NCBI RefSeq assembly: GCF_006442205.1
Contig: NZ_VFVR01000003.1
Location: forward strand, 124,001 to 188,000
Reading direction: 5' to 3'
Source: Mesorhizobium sp. B2-3-12
Lineage (GTDB): Bacteria; Pseudomonadota; Alphaproteobacteria; Rhizobiales; Rhizobiaceae
Length of the DNA: 64,000 nt
In this document: positions 26,366 to 34,824 of the stretch, piece after piece
Numbering within the stretch: the stretch's first letter is position 1
How the letters are laid out: each line of letters starts with the position of its first letter
Program-made: the position numbers and the translations under genes
The notes under the pieces: generated by a model
Databases searched by the model: none
Seen by the model: the letters and a program-made list of their open reading frames with translations, nothing else
What the model was told of the DNA's origin: nothing

Positions 26366-26403
26366 AAGTGTATTGGCGGCAGGGGGCTGCCGCCAATACA
26401 CTT
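26366..26403. terminator. Perfect 17-bp hairpin between ialB-like gene and coaBC
   Basis: AAGTGTATTGGCGGCAG (26366-26382) is followed by GGGG and its exact reverse complement (26387-26403). It ends on the last base of the coaBC stop codon and lies between convergent genes. No T-run follows on either strand, so Rho-independent termination is uncertain; it may instead be a stability or bidirectional stop element. Confidence 0.5.
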
Positions 26404-27635
26404 CAAACGACGATCGTTTTCAACCGCTCGGCGATGAGCGCGGCTAGCCGCGTCGCCACCTCGTCCTTGGTCATTTCAGGCCATTCCTCCACGCCCGCCT
26501 TCGATACGATCCGCACCCGGTTGCGATCGCCGCCCATCACGCCTGAAGGGCCGATGCCGCTTTCGTGCGACACGTCGTTGGCGACGATGAAATCGGCGCC
26601 TTTCTTGCTGAGCTTGGCCTCGGCGTTGCGCAGGAGATCCTGGGTCTCGGCGGCGAAGCCGACGACCAGGCCTGGTCGCTGCTCGTGGTGGCCGACGCCA
26701 GCCAGGATGTCGGGGTTCTCGACCATGCGCAGCACCGGCGGACCTTCGCCCGCCACCTTCTTGATCTTCTCGCCGGCGGAATTCTCGGTTCGCCAGTCGG
26801 CAACGGCGGCGACGAACACCGCGGCGTCGGCGGGCAGAAGCTGTTCAACGGCCTCGCGCATCTCCTGCGCCCGTCCGACATGGATGGTCTTCACCCCGGC
26901 CGGGTCGGCGATGGTGACGGGACCGGAGACGAGGCGCACATCGGCGCCGAGCCTTGCCAGTGCGGCGGCAATGGCGTGGCCCTGCTTGCCGGACGAGCGG
27001 TTGGCGATATAGCGCACGGGATCGATCGGCTCGTGCGTCGGGCCTGACGTGACGATGATCTTGCGTCCCGCCAGCGGCCTGGGGCCGGCATCGAGCAGCG
27101 CCTCGACGGCGGCGACGATTTCCAGCGGCTCGGCCATGCGGCCTTCGCCGGCCTCGTTGCTCTCGGCCATCTCACCCCTGGCGGGGCCGACGAAGCTGAT
27201 GCCGTCCTTGCCGAGGGTCGCGCGGTTGCGGCGGGTGGCGGGGTGCGACCACATTTTCGGGTTCATCGCCGGGGCCATCAGCACCGGCTTGTCGGTGGCG
27301 AGGAGTACGGTCGAAGCCAGATCGTTGGCATGGCCATTGGCGAGCTTGGCCATCAGGTCGGCGGTAGCCGGCGCCACCACCAGCAGGTCCGCCTCGCGCG
27401 ACAACCTGATATGGCCGACATCGTGTTCATCATTGCGATCGAACAGGTCGGTGAAGACATGGTCGGCGGACAGCGCGCCGACCGACAGCGTCGTGACGAA
27501 TTCCTGGGCTGCGGCAGTCATCACCACTCGCACAGCCGCACCACGCTCGCGCAGCCTTCGGATCAGGTCGAGCGCCTTGTAGGCAGCGATGCCGCCGCCG
27601 ATGATGAGCAGGATGCGCTTGCCGGAGAGGGTCAT
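26403..27635 (-). CDS. coaBC: Bifunctional phosphopantothenoylcysteine decarboxylase/phosphopantothenate-cysteine ligase
   Basis: 410 aa; carries out two consecutive steps of coenzyme A synthesis. The N-terminal flavoprotein decarboxylase has GGGIAAYKALDLIRRL, LVVAPATADLMAKLANG and PAMNPKMW. The C-terminal ligase has VTSGPTHEPIDPVRYIANRSSGKQG (with the lysine of SSGK) and FVAAVADWR. The clamp region, ACGD-containing in E. coli Dfp, reads GEMAESNEAGEGRMAEP here and has no cysteine. ATG 27635 overlaps the vapC stop (ATGA), so coaBC translation is tied to the toxin gene. In rhizobia coaBC usually follows ubiB directly. Confidence 0.95.
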   Translation of the reverse strand: MTLSGKRILLIIGGGIAAYKALDLIRRLRERGAAVRVVMTAAAQEFVTTLSVGALSADHVFTDLFDRNDEHDVGHIRLSREADLLVVAPATADLMAKLANGHANDLASTVLLATDKPVLMAPAMNPKMWSHPATRRNRATLGKDGISFVGPARGEMAESNEAGEGRMAEPLEIVAAVEALLDAGPRPLAGRKIIVTSGPTHEPIDPVRYIANRSSGKQGHAIAAALARLGADVRLVSGPVTIADPAGVKTIHVGRAQEMREAVEQLLPADAAVFVAAVADWRTENSAGEKIKKVAGEGPPVLRMVENPDILAGVGHHEQRPGLVVGFAAETQDLLRNAEAKLSKKGADFIVANDVSHESGIGPSGVMGGDRNRVRIVSKAGVEEWPEMTKDEVATRLAALIAERLKTIVV

Positions 27636-28054
27636 GCAGCTTCCCAAGGATTAACTATGTTGATGCCGCAATCGGCAAAATCGGCAACATTTCTGGTAAC
27701 AACCGTAAAACCGTGTGACCGCGCAACCGAGGCGAGTTGGGCGTCGAATTCATGGACAGGATGTCCCAGAAATCGCCTTTTCGAAACAATCTCCGCATAG
27801 GTTTCTGCTTCTCGGTCACCGAATGCGAGCACCGGAGTCTTGAGCCAGGTGGCAAAGAAGGCCCCGATTACATCGCCCAGCGCAGCCTTGCGTTTTCCAC
27901 CGGGCATAGACGCAAGTCCCAAAAGCAGTTCTGCCTTGGTCATCGCCGTGACGTATGAATGGATCGAAAACGAACTGTCCATCCAGGCAGCCACTCCTGC
28001 ATCGGGTATTGGTTTGAAAATTTCCGAAATGACATTCGTATCCAGCACGAACAT
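27632..28054 (-). CDS. vapC: VapC/FitB-type PIN-domain ribonuclease toxin
   Basis: 140 aa. PIN-domain acidic residues are in place: D5 in VLDTNVISE, E42 in TKAELLLG, D103 in EFDAQLAS, and D126 or D129 near the end (NVADFADCG). Such toxins cleave RNA when freed from the antitoxin. It follows vapB by two bases and overlaps coaBC by four, so it is the middle of a coupled trio. It looks intact. The start follows the antitoxin stop without a separate strong ribosome site, which suggests coupling. Confidence 0.88.
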   Translation of the reverse strand: MFVLDTNVISEIFKPIPDAGVAAWMDSSFSIHSYVTAMTKAELLLGLASMPGGKRKAALGDVIGAFFATWLKTPVLAFGDREAETYAEIVSKRRFLGHPVHEFDAQLASVARSHGFTVVTRNVADFADCGINIVNPWEAA

Positions 28055-28056
28055 GG

Positions 28057-28314
28057 TCAGTCGAATTTCGGTGGCTCGCGCGCAGGACCGCGCTCGGGCA
28101 AGTGGATATCGAAACCACCATGGGGTTCCACCAACCTACGAATTACAGCGTAAAGCGACTCGCCTCGATCACTCTGGTCGGAGCCTTCTGAAAGAACGCT
28201 GGTGGCAAGAATATTACGAACCTCCTCCTCCATAGACACTCCCCTGACCGCAGCTCGCTGCCGCAATCTCTGCTTCACCCTGTCATCGAGATTGCGGACT
28301 GTTATCGTGCTCAT
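28057..28314 (-). CDS. vapB: VapB/FitA-type antitoxin
   Basis: 85 aa. The N-terminal ribbon-helix-helix reads ITVRNLDDRVKQRLRQRAAVRGVSMEEEVRNIL, the FitA/VapB pattern that binds DNA as a dimer. The C-terminal tail with PERGPAREPPKFD would occupy the toxin's active site. AGGAG stands six bases before ATG 28314. It probably represses its own operon; a 15-bp perfect inverted repeat starts 42 bp upstream of the ATG and is one candidate site, though that repeat also abuts the ubiB stop. Confidence 0.85.
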   Translation of the reverse strand: MSTITVRNLDDRVKQRLRQRAAVRGVSMEEEVRNILATSVLSEGSDQSDRGESLYAVIRRLVEPHGGFDIHLPERGPAREPPKFD

Positions 28315-28355
28315 AAGATCGCTCCTGTGTCCTAAATCTAGGCCACCGGTAGAAT

Positions 28356-28388
28356 GATTGCAATGACAGCACCGCTGTCATTGCAATC
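28356..28388. promoter_or_regulatory. 15-bp perfect inverted repeat between ubiB and vapB
   Basis: GATTGCAATGACAGC (28356-28370), spacer ACC, then its exact reverse complement (28374-28388). It begins two bases after the ubiB stop and precedes vapB by 41 bp. It could be a terminator for ubiB without a T-run, or an operator for the vapBC operon. Confidence 0.55.
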
Positions 28389-28390
28389 GC

Positions 28391-29965
28391 TCAGAGCAGC
28401 TTCCAGGCGATATAGACCAGCGTCAGCGCGATCACCCACAGCGCCACGCGGCCGGAGCGGCTGTAGCGGGCCTCGGCCTTGCCGATGGCGCGGGCGGTGG
28501 TCTCGTCGAAGCGCAGCCCGTGCTCGGCCATCAGGTCGATCTCGCGCGACAGCCGGTCGGTTCGTGCGGCCAGTTCGGGCGCCTGGCGGGCGAGGGTCAG
28601 CAGCGCCTTGGCGCCGTCGCGCGCATCGATCATCATGCCGCGCGGTCCGAGGTTGCCGGCGATCCAGCCGCCCACCACCGGTTCGGCCGTCTTCCACATG
28701 TTGAAGGCGGGATCGAGCGTGCGCGCCACGCCCTCGACCACCACCATGGTCTTCTGCAGCAGGATCAGTTCGGGCCGCGTCGCCATGTCGAAGAGTTCTG
28801 TCACCTCGAACAGCAGCGTCAAGAGCTTGGCCATGGAGATGGTTTCGGCCGGTTGGCCGTGGATCGGCTCGCCGATCGCCCGGATCGCCTGGGCGAAAGC
28901 CGCGACATTGTGTTGGCGCGGGACATAGCCGGCCTCGAAATGCACCTCGGCGACGCGCAGATAGTCTCGCTGGATGAAGCCATAGAGGATCTCGGCGAGG
29001 AAGCGGCGCTCCTTCTTGCCCAGCCTGCCGGCAATGCCGAGATCGACGGCGACGATGGTGCCGTTGGCCTCGACGAACAAATTGCCCGGATGCATGTCGG
29101 CGTGGAAGAAGCCGTCGCGCAGCGTATGGCGCAGGAACGATTGGATGAGGTTGGCGGCGATCGCCTTGAGGTCGTGGCCGGCGGCTTCGAGGCCGGCGAT
29201 GTTGTTCATCTTGACGCCATCGACCCATTCCATGGTCAGCACGTCGCGGCCGGTGCGCTCCCAGTCGACGGAGGGCACGCGGAAGCCGGGATCGTCCCTG
29301 GTGTTCTCGCCAAGTTCGGAGAGTGCGGCCGCCTCGAGGCGCAGGTCCATTTCGATCTTTGTGGTCTGGGCCAGCGTCTCGGTCACCTCGACCGGCCGCA
29401 GCCGGCGCGAGGAGGGGATGTATTTTTCCTGCAGGCGGGCGGCGAGGAAATAGCTCTCCAGGTCCTGGAAGAAGCGGCGGCGCACGCCCGGCCGGATGAC
29501 CTTCACCGCGACCTTGGTCGCGGCGCCGTCATGGAGGGTTTCGGCGACGTGGACCTGAGCGATGGAGGCGGCGGCGACCGGGTCGCCGAACTCGGCATAG
29601 AGATCGCCGATCTTGCGCCCGAGCGAGGCTTCGATCGCTGCGACGGCCTCGGCTTTGGGGAAGGTGTGCATCTTGTCCTGCAGCATGGCGAGATCGAGCG
29701 CCATGTCGTTGCCGACGACATCGGGCCGCGTCGCCAGGAACTGGCCAAGCTTGACGTAGGACGGGCCGAGCCGGACCACCGCCTTGGCCAGCCGATCGCT
29801 GCGCTCATAGGCGAGCGCGCGGCGGCGGGTGAAGAGCCGCGCCAGCCGCCAGCCGAATTTCGGCAGGCCGGACAGTTCCTCGCCGGGCAAGGCGGCAACG
29901 ACGCCCTCGCGCACCAGCACCCAACCGGCCCGTACCAACCGGAACCCAGCGCTGAGGGTGCTCAT
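28391..29965 (-). CDS. ubiB: UbiB, atypical kinase needed for ubiquinone biosynthesis
   Basis: 524 aa. ABC1/UbiB family: the KxGQ motif in YVKLGQFLATRPD (about residues 70-82), AAASIAQVHVA, AVKVIRPGV, HADMHPGNLF and VDLGIAGRL replace the usual kinase motifs. A C-terminal hydrophobic anchor (VALWVIALTLVYIAWKLL) closes the protein. UbiB acts as an ATPase assisting lipid-quinone enzymes at the membrane. It lies 70 bp after ubiE on the same strand. In relatives the next gene is coaBC; here vapBC is interposed. Confidence 0.95.
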   Translation of the reverse strand: MSTLSAGFRLVRAGWVLVREGVVAALPGEELSGLPKFGWRLARLFTRRRALAYERSDRLAKAVVRLGPSYVKLGQFLATRPDVVGNDMALDLAMLQDKMHTFPKAEAVAAIEASLGRKIGDLYAEFGDPVAAASIAQVHVAETLHDGAATKVAVKVIRPGVRRRFFQDLESYFLAARLQEKYIPSSRRLRPVEVTETLAQTTKIEMDLRLEAAALSELGENTRDDPGFRVPSVDWERTGRDVLTMEWVDGVKMNNIAGLEAAGHDLKAIAANLIQSFLRHTLRDGFFHADMHPGNLFVEANGTIVAVDLGIAGRLGKKERRFLAEILYGFIQRDYLRVAEVHFEAGYVPRQHNVAAFAQAIRAIGEPIHGQPAETISMAKLLTLLFEVTELFDMATRPELILLQKTMVVVEGVARTLDPAFNMWKTAEPVVGGWIAGNLGPRGMMIDARDGAKALLTLARQAPELAARTDRLSREIDLMAEHGLRFDETTARAIGKAEARYSRSGRVALWVIALTLVYIAWKLL

Positions 29966-30035
29966 GGCCGCGTCCGCCCCGCCGGTTCATCGAACTGGCA
30001 CAAGGTATATCGCATGTCGGAGATGGACGACGGCT

Positions 30036-30812
30036 TCAAAGCTTCCAGCCCGAATGCAGGGCCGCTATGCCGCCGGAATAATTGCGGAAGGAGACGCGGT
30101 CGAAGCCGGCGCGGGAAATCATCGCGGCGAAGTTTTGCTGATTGGGGAATTTCGCGATCGATTCGACCAGATAGGAATAGGGCTCGCCGTCGCCGGTGAC
30201 CATCTTGCCGATCCTGGGGATGGCATTGAACGACCATGCTTCATAAGCCTTGTCGAGCAGCGGCATCTCGACCTCGGAAAACTCCAGGCACAGGAGCCGG
30301 CCGCCGGGCTTCAGCACGCGAAACGCTTCAGCCAAAGCAACTTCGATGCGCGGGACATTGCGAATGCCGAAAGCGATGGTGTAGGCGTCGAAACTGGCGT
30401 CAGGGAAGGGCAGCTCCTCGGCATTGGCCTCGACGAAATCGGTGTTGGCGGACAATCCCTTCTTTTCGGCCCGGTCGCGGCCGACGGCGAGCATCGAGCC
30501 GTTGATGTCGAGCACGGTGGCATGGGCATGGCCATGGCTGGCATCGACGATGCGGAAGGCGATGTCGCCGGTCCCGCCGGCCACGTCCAGGACCTTCCAG
30601 CCCGCGCGCTTGGGCGGATTGAGCCAGGCGACCATGGCATCTTTCCACAGCCGGTGCAGGCCAGCCGACATCAGGTCGTTCATCAGGTCGTAGCGGTTGG
30701 CGACCTTGTGGAAAACATCGTTGACCAGAGACTGCTTCTCGCCTTCCCCTACACGCTTGAAACCATAGGAGGTTTCCATGCCGCCGGCGGCCGTGGTTCT
30801 CTCAACTGACAT
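30036..30812 (-). CDS. ubiE: Ubiquinone/menaquinone C-methyltransferase
   Basis: 258-aa SAM-dependent methyltransferase that adds the C-methyl of ubiquinone (and of demethylmenaquinone in species that make it). SAM motif I is [15 protein letters not shown], with [11 protein letters not shown] after it. The family signatures [17 protein letters not shown] and [26 protein letters not shown] are clear, and the C-terminus [15 protein letters not shown] is diagnostic. It is the first gene of the ubiE-ubiB block and divergent from add. A shorter start (METSYGF, residue 12) is possible. Confidence 0.96.
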   Translation of the reverse strand: MSVERTTAAGGMETSYGFKRVGEGEKQSLVNDVFHKVANRYDLMNDLMSAGLHRLWKDAMVAWLNPPKRAGWKVLDVAGGTGDIAFRIVDASHGHAHATVLDINGSMLAVGRDRAEKKGLSANTDFVEANAEELPFPDASFDAYTIAFGIRNVPRIEVALAEAFRVLKPGGRLLCLEFSEVEMPLLDKAYEAWSFNAIPRIGKMVTGDGEPYSYLVESIAKFPNQQNFAAMISRAGFDRVSFRNYSGGIAALHSGWKL

Positions 30813-30946
30813 TTTTTTGATCCGTCATAAAACCGGCGGGACCATAGCCGATCGATGGTGCGGGCGCTATTGTTTAAGGCGCGGTGTTCGGCCGCGCTTC
30901 CAGGTGGCGGGTTTTCAAGACCTGGACTGACCGACGGGATGTTTGA

Positions 30947-31921
30947 ATGCCTTTGAAAGCGGAACTGCACTGCCACATTGAAGGGGCAGCGGCGCCCGAT
31001 CTCGTCATCCGCCAGGCGCAGAAATACGGCAAGGACACCTCGCCCTATATCCAGAACGGTTCCTTCGTCTGGCACGATTTCACCTCCTTCCTCGCGGCCT
31101 ACGACTTTTCCGCCGACCTGTTCCGGACGGAGGAGGATTATGCACGGCTGGCCGACCACTATCTGACCAGCCTGGCCCGCGACGGAGCGATCTATTCCGA
31201 GGTGTTCACGTCGCCGGACCACGCGGCGAAGGCCGGGCTATCGCCCAAGGCCTACACCGACGCGCTCGGCGAGGGCATGCTGCGCGCCAAGGCCAAGACC
31301 GGCATCGAGGGGCGCATGATCGTCACCGGCGTGCGTCATGTCGGTGTCGAGTCGATCGAACAGGCGGCGCGTTTCGCCGCGCGCTGCGGGCACCCGCTGG
31401 TCACCGGTTTCGGCGTCGCCGGCGACGAGCGCATGGGTGACATGGAAGACTATGTCAGGGCTTTCGAGATCGCGCGCGAGGCGGGGCTCGGCATCACCAT
31501 CCATGCCGGCGAACTGACGGGCTGGGAGACCGTCCAGGCGGCTCTCGACCACATCCGTCCGTCGCGCATCGGCCATGGCGTGCGCGCCATCGAAAACCCC
31601 GACCTTGTCCGGCGCATCGCCGACGAGGGCGTCGTGCTGGAGTGCTGCCCCGGCTCCAACATCGCGCTCAAGGTGTTCGACAGTTTCGCCGATCATCCGT
31701 TCCCGGCCCTGCGGGCCGCCGGCTGCAAGGTGACGCTCAACTCCGACGATCCGCCTTATTTCTGGACCTCGCTGAAGCGTGAATACGATATCGCCGCGGA
31801 GCATTTCGCGATGAATGAGAAGGCGCTCGCAGCGGTCACCAGGACGGCTATCGAGGCGGCTTTCGTCGATAGGAAGACCAAAACGGCACTTCTTGCCCGG
31901 CTGAATGGTGCCTCTCGCTGA
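30947..31921 (+). CDS. add: Adenosine deaminase
   Basis: 324 aa, converts adenosine and deoxyadenosine to inosines. Zinc and catalytic motifs are seen in order: [47 protein letters not shown] and [11 protein letters not shown]. Adenine deaminase of the same superfamily is an alternative, since both share these motifs. It starts the nucleoside salvage cluster; inosine would then go to the purine nucleoside phosphorylase at 34824-35633. It is divergent from ubiE over 134 bp. Confidence 0.9.
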   Translation: MPLKAELHCHIEGAAAPDLVIRQAQKYGKDTSPYIQNGSFVWHDFTSFLAAYDFSADLFRTEEDYARLADHYLTSLARDGAIYSEVFTSPDHAAKAGLSPKAYTDALGEGMLRAKAKTGIEGRMIVTGVRHVGVESIEQAARFAARCGHPLVTGFGVAGDERMGDMEDYVRAFEIAREAGLGITIHAGELTGWETVQAALDHIRPSRIGHGVRAIENPDLVRRIADEGVVLECCPGSNIALKVFDSFADHPFPALRAAGCKVTLNSDDPPYFWTSLKREYDIAAEHFAMNEKALAAVTRTAIEAAFVDRKTKTALLARLNGASR

Positions 31922-32046
31922 TTTCGGCGAAATCTGTGGTCCGGTGAAGCCAGGCGGTTCCTTGCCCGGCGCATAGTCGCTAGGGTCTCCCGAGCTGCCT
32001 GCCGCGCACGCGCGCATCGGGCGACACCGCATCAGGAGAGAACATC

Positions 32047-32676
32047 ATGAAGGGCGTCACCGTCGTCGACCATCCGCTTGTCCAGCACAAGCTGACCATC
32101 ATGCGCAAGAAGGAGACCTCGACGGCAGGTTTCCGGCGGCTGCTGCGCGAGATATCGCTGCTGCTCGGCTACGAGGTCACCCGCAATCTTGAACTGACGA
32201 CGACGACGATCGAAACGCCGATGGAAACCATGGAGGCGCCGACGCTCGAGGGCAAGAAGCTGGTCTTCGCCTCGGTGCTGCGCGCCGGCAACGGCCTGCT
32301 CGAAGGCCTGCTCGACCTGGTGCCGGCGGCCCGCGTCGCCCATGTCGGGCTCTACCGCGACCATGAAACGCTGGAAGCGGTCGAGTATTTCTTCAAGGCG
32401 CCGAGTGATCTGCACGACCGGCTGGTCATCGTCGTCGACCCGATGCTGGCGACCGCCAATTCGGCGATCGCGGCGATCGACAAGCTGAAAGAGCGCGGCG
32501 CCACCAACATCCGCTTCCTGTGCCTGCTGGCCGCGCCCGAAGGCATCGAGCGCTTCACCAAGGCGCATCCCGACGTCCCGGTCTTCACCGCGTCGATCGA
32601 TCGCCAGCTCAATGAGAAGGGCTACATCATGCCCGGCCTCGGCGATGCCGGCGACCGCATGTACGGGACGAAGTAG
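32047..32676 (+). CDS. upp: Uracil phosphoribosyltransferase
   Basis: 209 aa, makes UMP from uracil and PRPP. Recognised by [14 protein letters not shown] at the start, [16 protein letters not shown], the PRPP loop [14 protein letters not shown] and the C-terminal [21 protein letters not shown] lies ahead of ATG 32047. It takes the uracil released from deoxyuridine or uridine after cytidine deaminase and phosphorylase, encoded downstream on the other strand. It follows add by 125 bp on the same strand. Confidence 0.96.
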   Translation: MKGVTVVDHPLVQHKLTIMRKKETSTAGFRRLLREISLLLGYEVTRNLELTTTTIETPMETMEAPTLEGKKLVFASVLRAGNGLLEGLLDLVPAARVAHVGLYRDHETLEAVEYFFKAPSDLHDRLVIVVDPMLATANSAIAAIDKLKERGATNIRFLCLLAAPEGIERFTKAHPDVPVFTASIDRQLNEKGYIMPGLGDAGDRMYGTK

Positions 32677-32678
32677 CA

Positions 32679-32696
32679 CCAGGCAAAGTTGCCTGG
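32679..32696 (+). terminator. Short hairpin after upp
   Basis: CCAGGCA and TGCCTGG flank AAGT, three bases after the upp stop. The T-tract is poor (CACGATTT), so termination is only suggested. Confidence 0.35.
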
Positions 32697-32786
32697 CACG
32701 ATTTACCAAGCGTTTACGCAAAGACATGGTTTTGGCGCGCATTAAAGCGGCAAACACCATCCAGCGCTAGTGAATCGGCTCTCTTC

Positions 32787-32810
32787 CCGAAAATCACTTC
32801 CGATTTTCGG
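32787..32810. repeat. Palindromic repeat upstream of the protease gene
   Basis: CCGAAAATC and GATTTTCGG form a perfect 9-bp inverted repeat around ACTTCC, followed by AGTCATGCG. As far as I recall, sequences of this type (CCGAAAA...TTTTCGG...ATCATGC) are scattered in rhizobial genomes. No second copy is in this window, so the repeat status is from knowledge, not seen. Confidence 0.45.
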
Positions 32811-32832
32811 AGTCATGCGCCGAGGCCGATCC

Positions 32833-33396
32833 ATGCTGCGCAAGCTTCTTGTTCTCAGCGTCTTTGCCGGTGCATCGGCGTCGATCCCGGTCGTCTACCA
32901 GTCGAATCCGCGAATATTCGAAAACCTGCTGAAATCGGCGGTGACGGCCAAGCCGCAAGCCGAGGCACAGCCCGAGGTCAGCCTGGCCTCCGTTCCCGAC
33001 AAGCCGGTGGCGCCGCTGCCGACCGGGCGCAAGGTCGTGGTCGCGGCGGACGGGCGTGGGCACTTCTCGTCCACCTTCAAGCTCAACGGCCGTCAGGTCG
33101 ACGGCATGATCGACACCGGCGCGACGCTGGTGGCGGTCAACACCTCGACGGCGCGCCGGATCGGGCTGTCGCTCAATCCCTCCGATTTCAGCCATGAGGT
33201 CAACACCGCCAACGGCACCATCAAGGCAGCCGTGGTGACGATCGACCGCCTGCAGATCGGCAGCATAAGCGTCGAGGGCGTGCAGGCGATCGTGCTCGAC
33301 GACAAGGCACTGCGCACCAATCTGATCGGCATGAGTTTTCTCAACCGGCTCGGCAAATACCAGGCCGAGAACGGCACATTGCTGCTGGTCCAGTAG
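32833..33396 (+). CDS. Retropepsin-like aspartic protease, TIGR02281 type
   Basis: 187 aa with an N-terminal hydrophobic signal or anchor (LLVLSVFAGASASIPVVY). The mature region has the single catalytic motif MIDTGATLVAVN, preceded by FKLNGRQVDG, and later LIGMSFLNRLGKYQ, the hallmark of clan AA proteases that act as dimers. It probably works in the periplasm on an unknown protein. Start ATG 32833 has GAGG seven bases upstream; ATG 32815 and GTG 32770 are in frame but lie within the palindromic repeat. It is monocistronic. Confidence 0.85.
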   Translation: MLRKLLVLSVFAGASASIPVVYQSNPRIFENLLKSAVTAKPQAEAQPEVSLASVPDKPVAPLPTGRKVVVAADGRGHFSSTFKLNGRQVDGMIDTGATLVAVNTSTARRIGLSLNPSDFSHEVNTANGTIKAAVVTIDRLQIGSISVEGVQAIVLDDKALRTNLIGMSFLNRLGKYQAENGTLLLVQ

Positions 33397-33407
33397 GATG
33401 CCGCTGG

Positions 33408-33508
33408 CGAGGTTCAGTGTTAGATAGAATCGCTGGTCCGCTCCAGCTCTTCGTTTCACGCAATTCCGGACGGAAAACCGTTACATACTTTTCCTGGGAT
33501 TGCTCTAG
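33408..33508. repeat. Dispersed intergenic repeat, copy 2
   Basis: About 101 bp, same orientation as copy 1 (26235-26364). Shared parts include GGTTCAG, GATAGAATCG, CAATTCC, GGAAAACCG, TTTTCCTGG and the end ATTGCTCTAG. The left boundary is degraded, and the central palindrome of copy 1 is missing. The right end (CTAG, 33505-33508) supplies the TAG stop codon of deoA on the minus strand. Confidence 0.75.
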
Positions 33509-34824
33509 CCGCGCGGCAGAATCCGGCGGATGACCGACTTGTCGGCGGCCGGCTTCGACGCACCGATCGCATAGGCTGAAAGCACGGTTGCGGCGGCTGC
33601 CTCCGCATCGGATGGCGAGCGCGCGTGGATCAGCGCCAGCGCATCGCCGGCGTTTACTTCCGCGCCTATGGGCAGCAGCCTGGTGATACCGACCGAGGGA
33701 TCGATCTTGTCATCGGGCCGGGTGCGCCCGCCGCCCAGGCCGACCACGGCGAGGCCGATGTCGCGGGTGGCGATGCCAGTGACGAAACCCTGCGAAGTCG
33801 CCTTGACCGCGAATTCCGTTGCCGCCTCGGGCAGGTATTTCTCCGGCTTTTCGATGAAGTCCGCCGGGCCGCCGAGCACGGTCACCATGCGCGCGAAGGT
33901 GGCGGCGGCGCGGCCGCTGGCCAGCGTCTCGGTGGCGCGGCGCATGCCGTCCTGGTTGGACGATACCAGCCCCGCCGACTGGAGCATTTCGGCGGCAAGC
34001 GCCAGCGTCACGTCCTCCAGTCGCCGGTCACGCAAGCGGCCGGTCAGGAAATCGACGGCATTGCGCACCTCCACCGCATTGCCGGCGGCCAAGGCCAGCG
34101 GTTCGTTCATGCCGGTGATCAGCGCCGAGACCTTCAGCCCCGCACCGCTGGCGACCTCGACCAGGCTGTTGGCGAGCGCGGTCGCGTCGCGGGATTTCTC
34201 CATGAAGGCGCCGTTGCCGACCTTGACGTCGAGCACCAGCGATTGGAGGCCCGCCGCGAGCTTCTTCGACAGGATCGATGCGGTGATCAGCGGCACCGAT
34301 TCCACGGTTCCGGTCACGTCGCGGATGGCGTAGAGCCGGCGATCGGCAGGCGCCAGATCGGCGGTCTGGCCGATGATGGCGCAGCCGGTTTCCAGCACCG
34401 CCTTGCGGAACAGCGCGATGTCGGGCTGGCTGGTATAGCCGGGAATGGCATCCATCTTGTCCAGCGTGCCGCCGGTATGGCCGAGGCCGCGTCCCGAGAT
34501 CATCGGCACATAGGCGCCGCAGGCGGCGACGATTGGCGCCAGCATCAGCGAGACATTGTCGCCGACGCCGCCCGTCGAATGCTTGTCGGTGACGGGGCCT
34601 GGCAGATCCGACCAGTCGAGCACGTCGCCGGAATCGCGCATGGCAAGCGTCATAGCCACCGCCTCGTCGCGGTTCATGCCGTTGAAGAACACCGCCATGG
34701 CGAAGGCCGCGACCTGGCCGTCAGTCACGGTGCCCGACGTCACGCCGTCGATGAAGGCGGCGATCTCGTGAGGCGCCAGCCTGTGGCCGTCGCGCTTGTG
34801 ACGGATGATTTCCTGGGGAAGCAT
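33505..34824 (-). CDS. deoA: Thymidine phosphorylase
   Basis: 439 aa, splits thymidine or deoxyuridine with phosphate into base and deoxyribose-1-phosphate. Typical segments: MLPQEIIRHKRDGHRLAP at the start, VTDKHSTGGVGDNVSLMLAP (phosphate and nucleoside site), and SGRGLGHTGGTLDKMDAIPGY. The start codon shares one base with the stop of the purine phosphorylase gene. The stop codon is the last bases of an intergenic repeat. It is the last gene of a deoA-PNP-cdd run on the minus strand. Confidence 0.95.
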   Translation of the reverse strand: MLPQEIIRHKRDGHRLAPHEIAAFIDGVTSGTVTDGQVAAFAMAVFFNGMNRDEAVAMTLAMRDSGDVLDWSDLPGPVTDKHSTGGVGDNVSLMLAPIVAACGAYVPMISGRGLGHTGGTLDKMDAIPGYTSQPDIALFRKAVLETGCAIIGQTADLAPADRRLYAIRDVTGTVESVPLITASILSKKLAAGLQSLVLDVKVGNGAFMEKSRDATALANSLVEVASGAGLKVSALITGMNEPLALAAGNAVEVRNAVDFLTGRLRDRRLEDVTLALAAEMLQSAGLVSSNQDGMRRATETLASGRAAATFARMVTVLGGPADFIEKPEKYLPEAATEFAVKATSQGFVTGIATRDIGLAVVGLGGGRTRPDDKIDPSVGITRLLPIGAEVNAGDALALIHARSPSDAEAAAATVLSAYAIGASKPAADKSVIRRILPRG

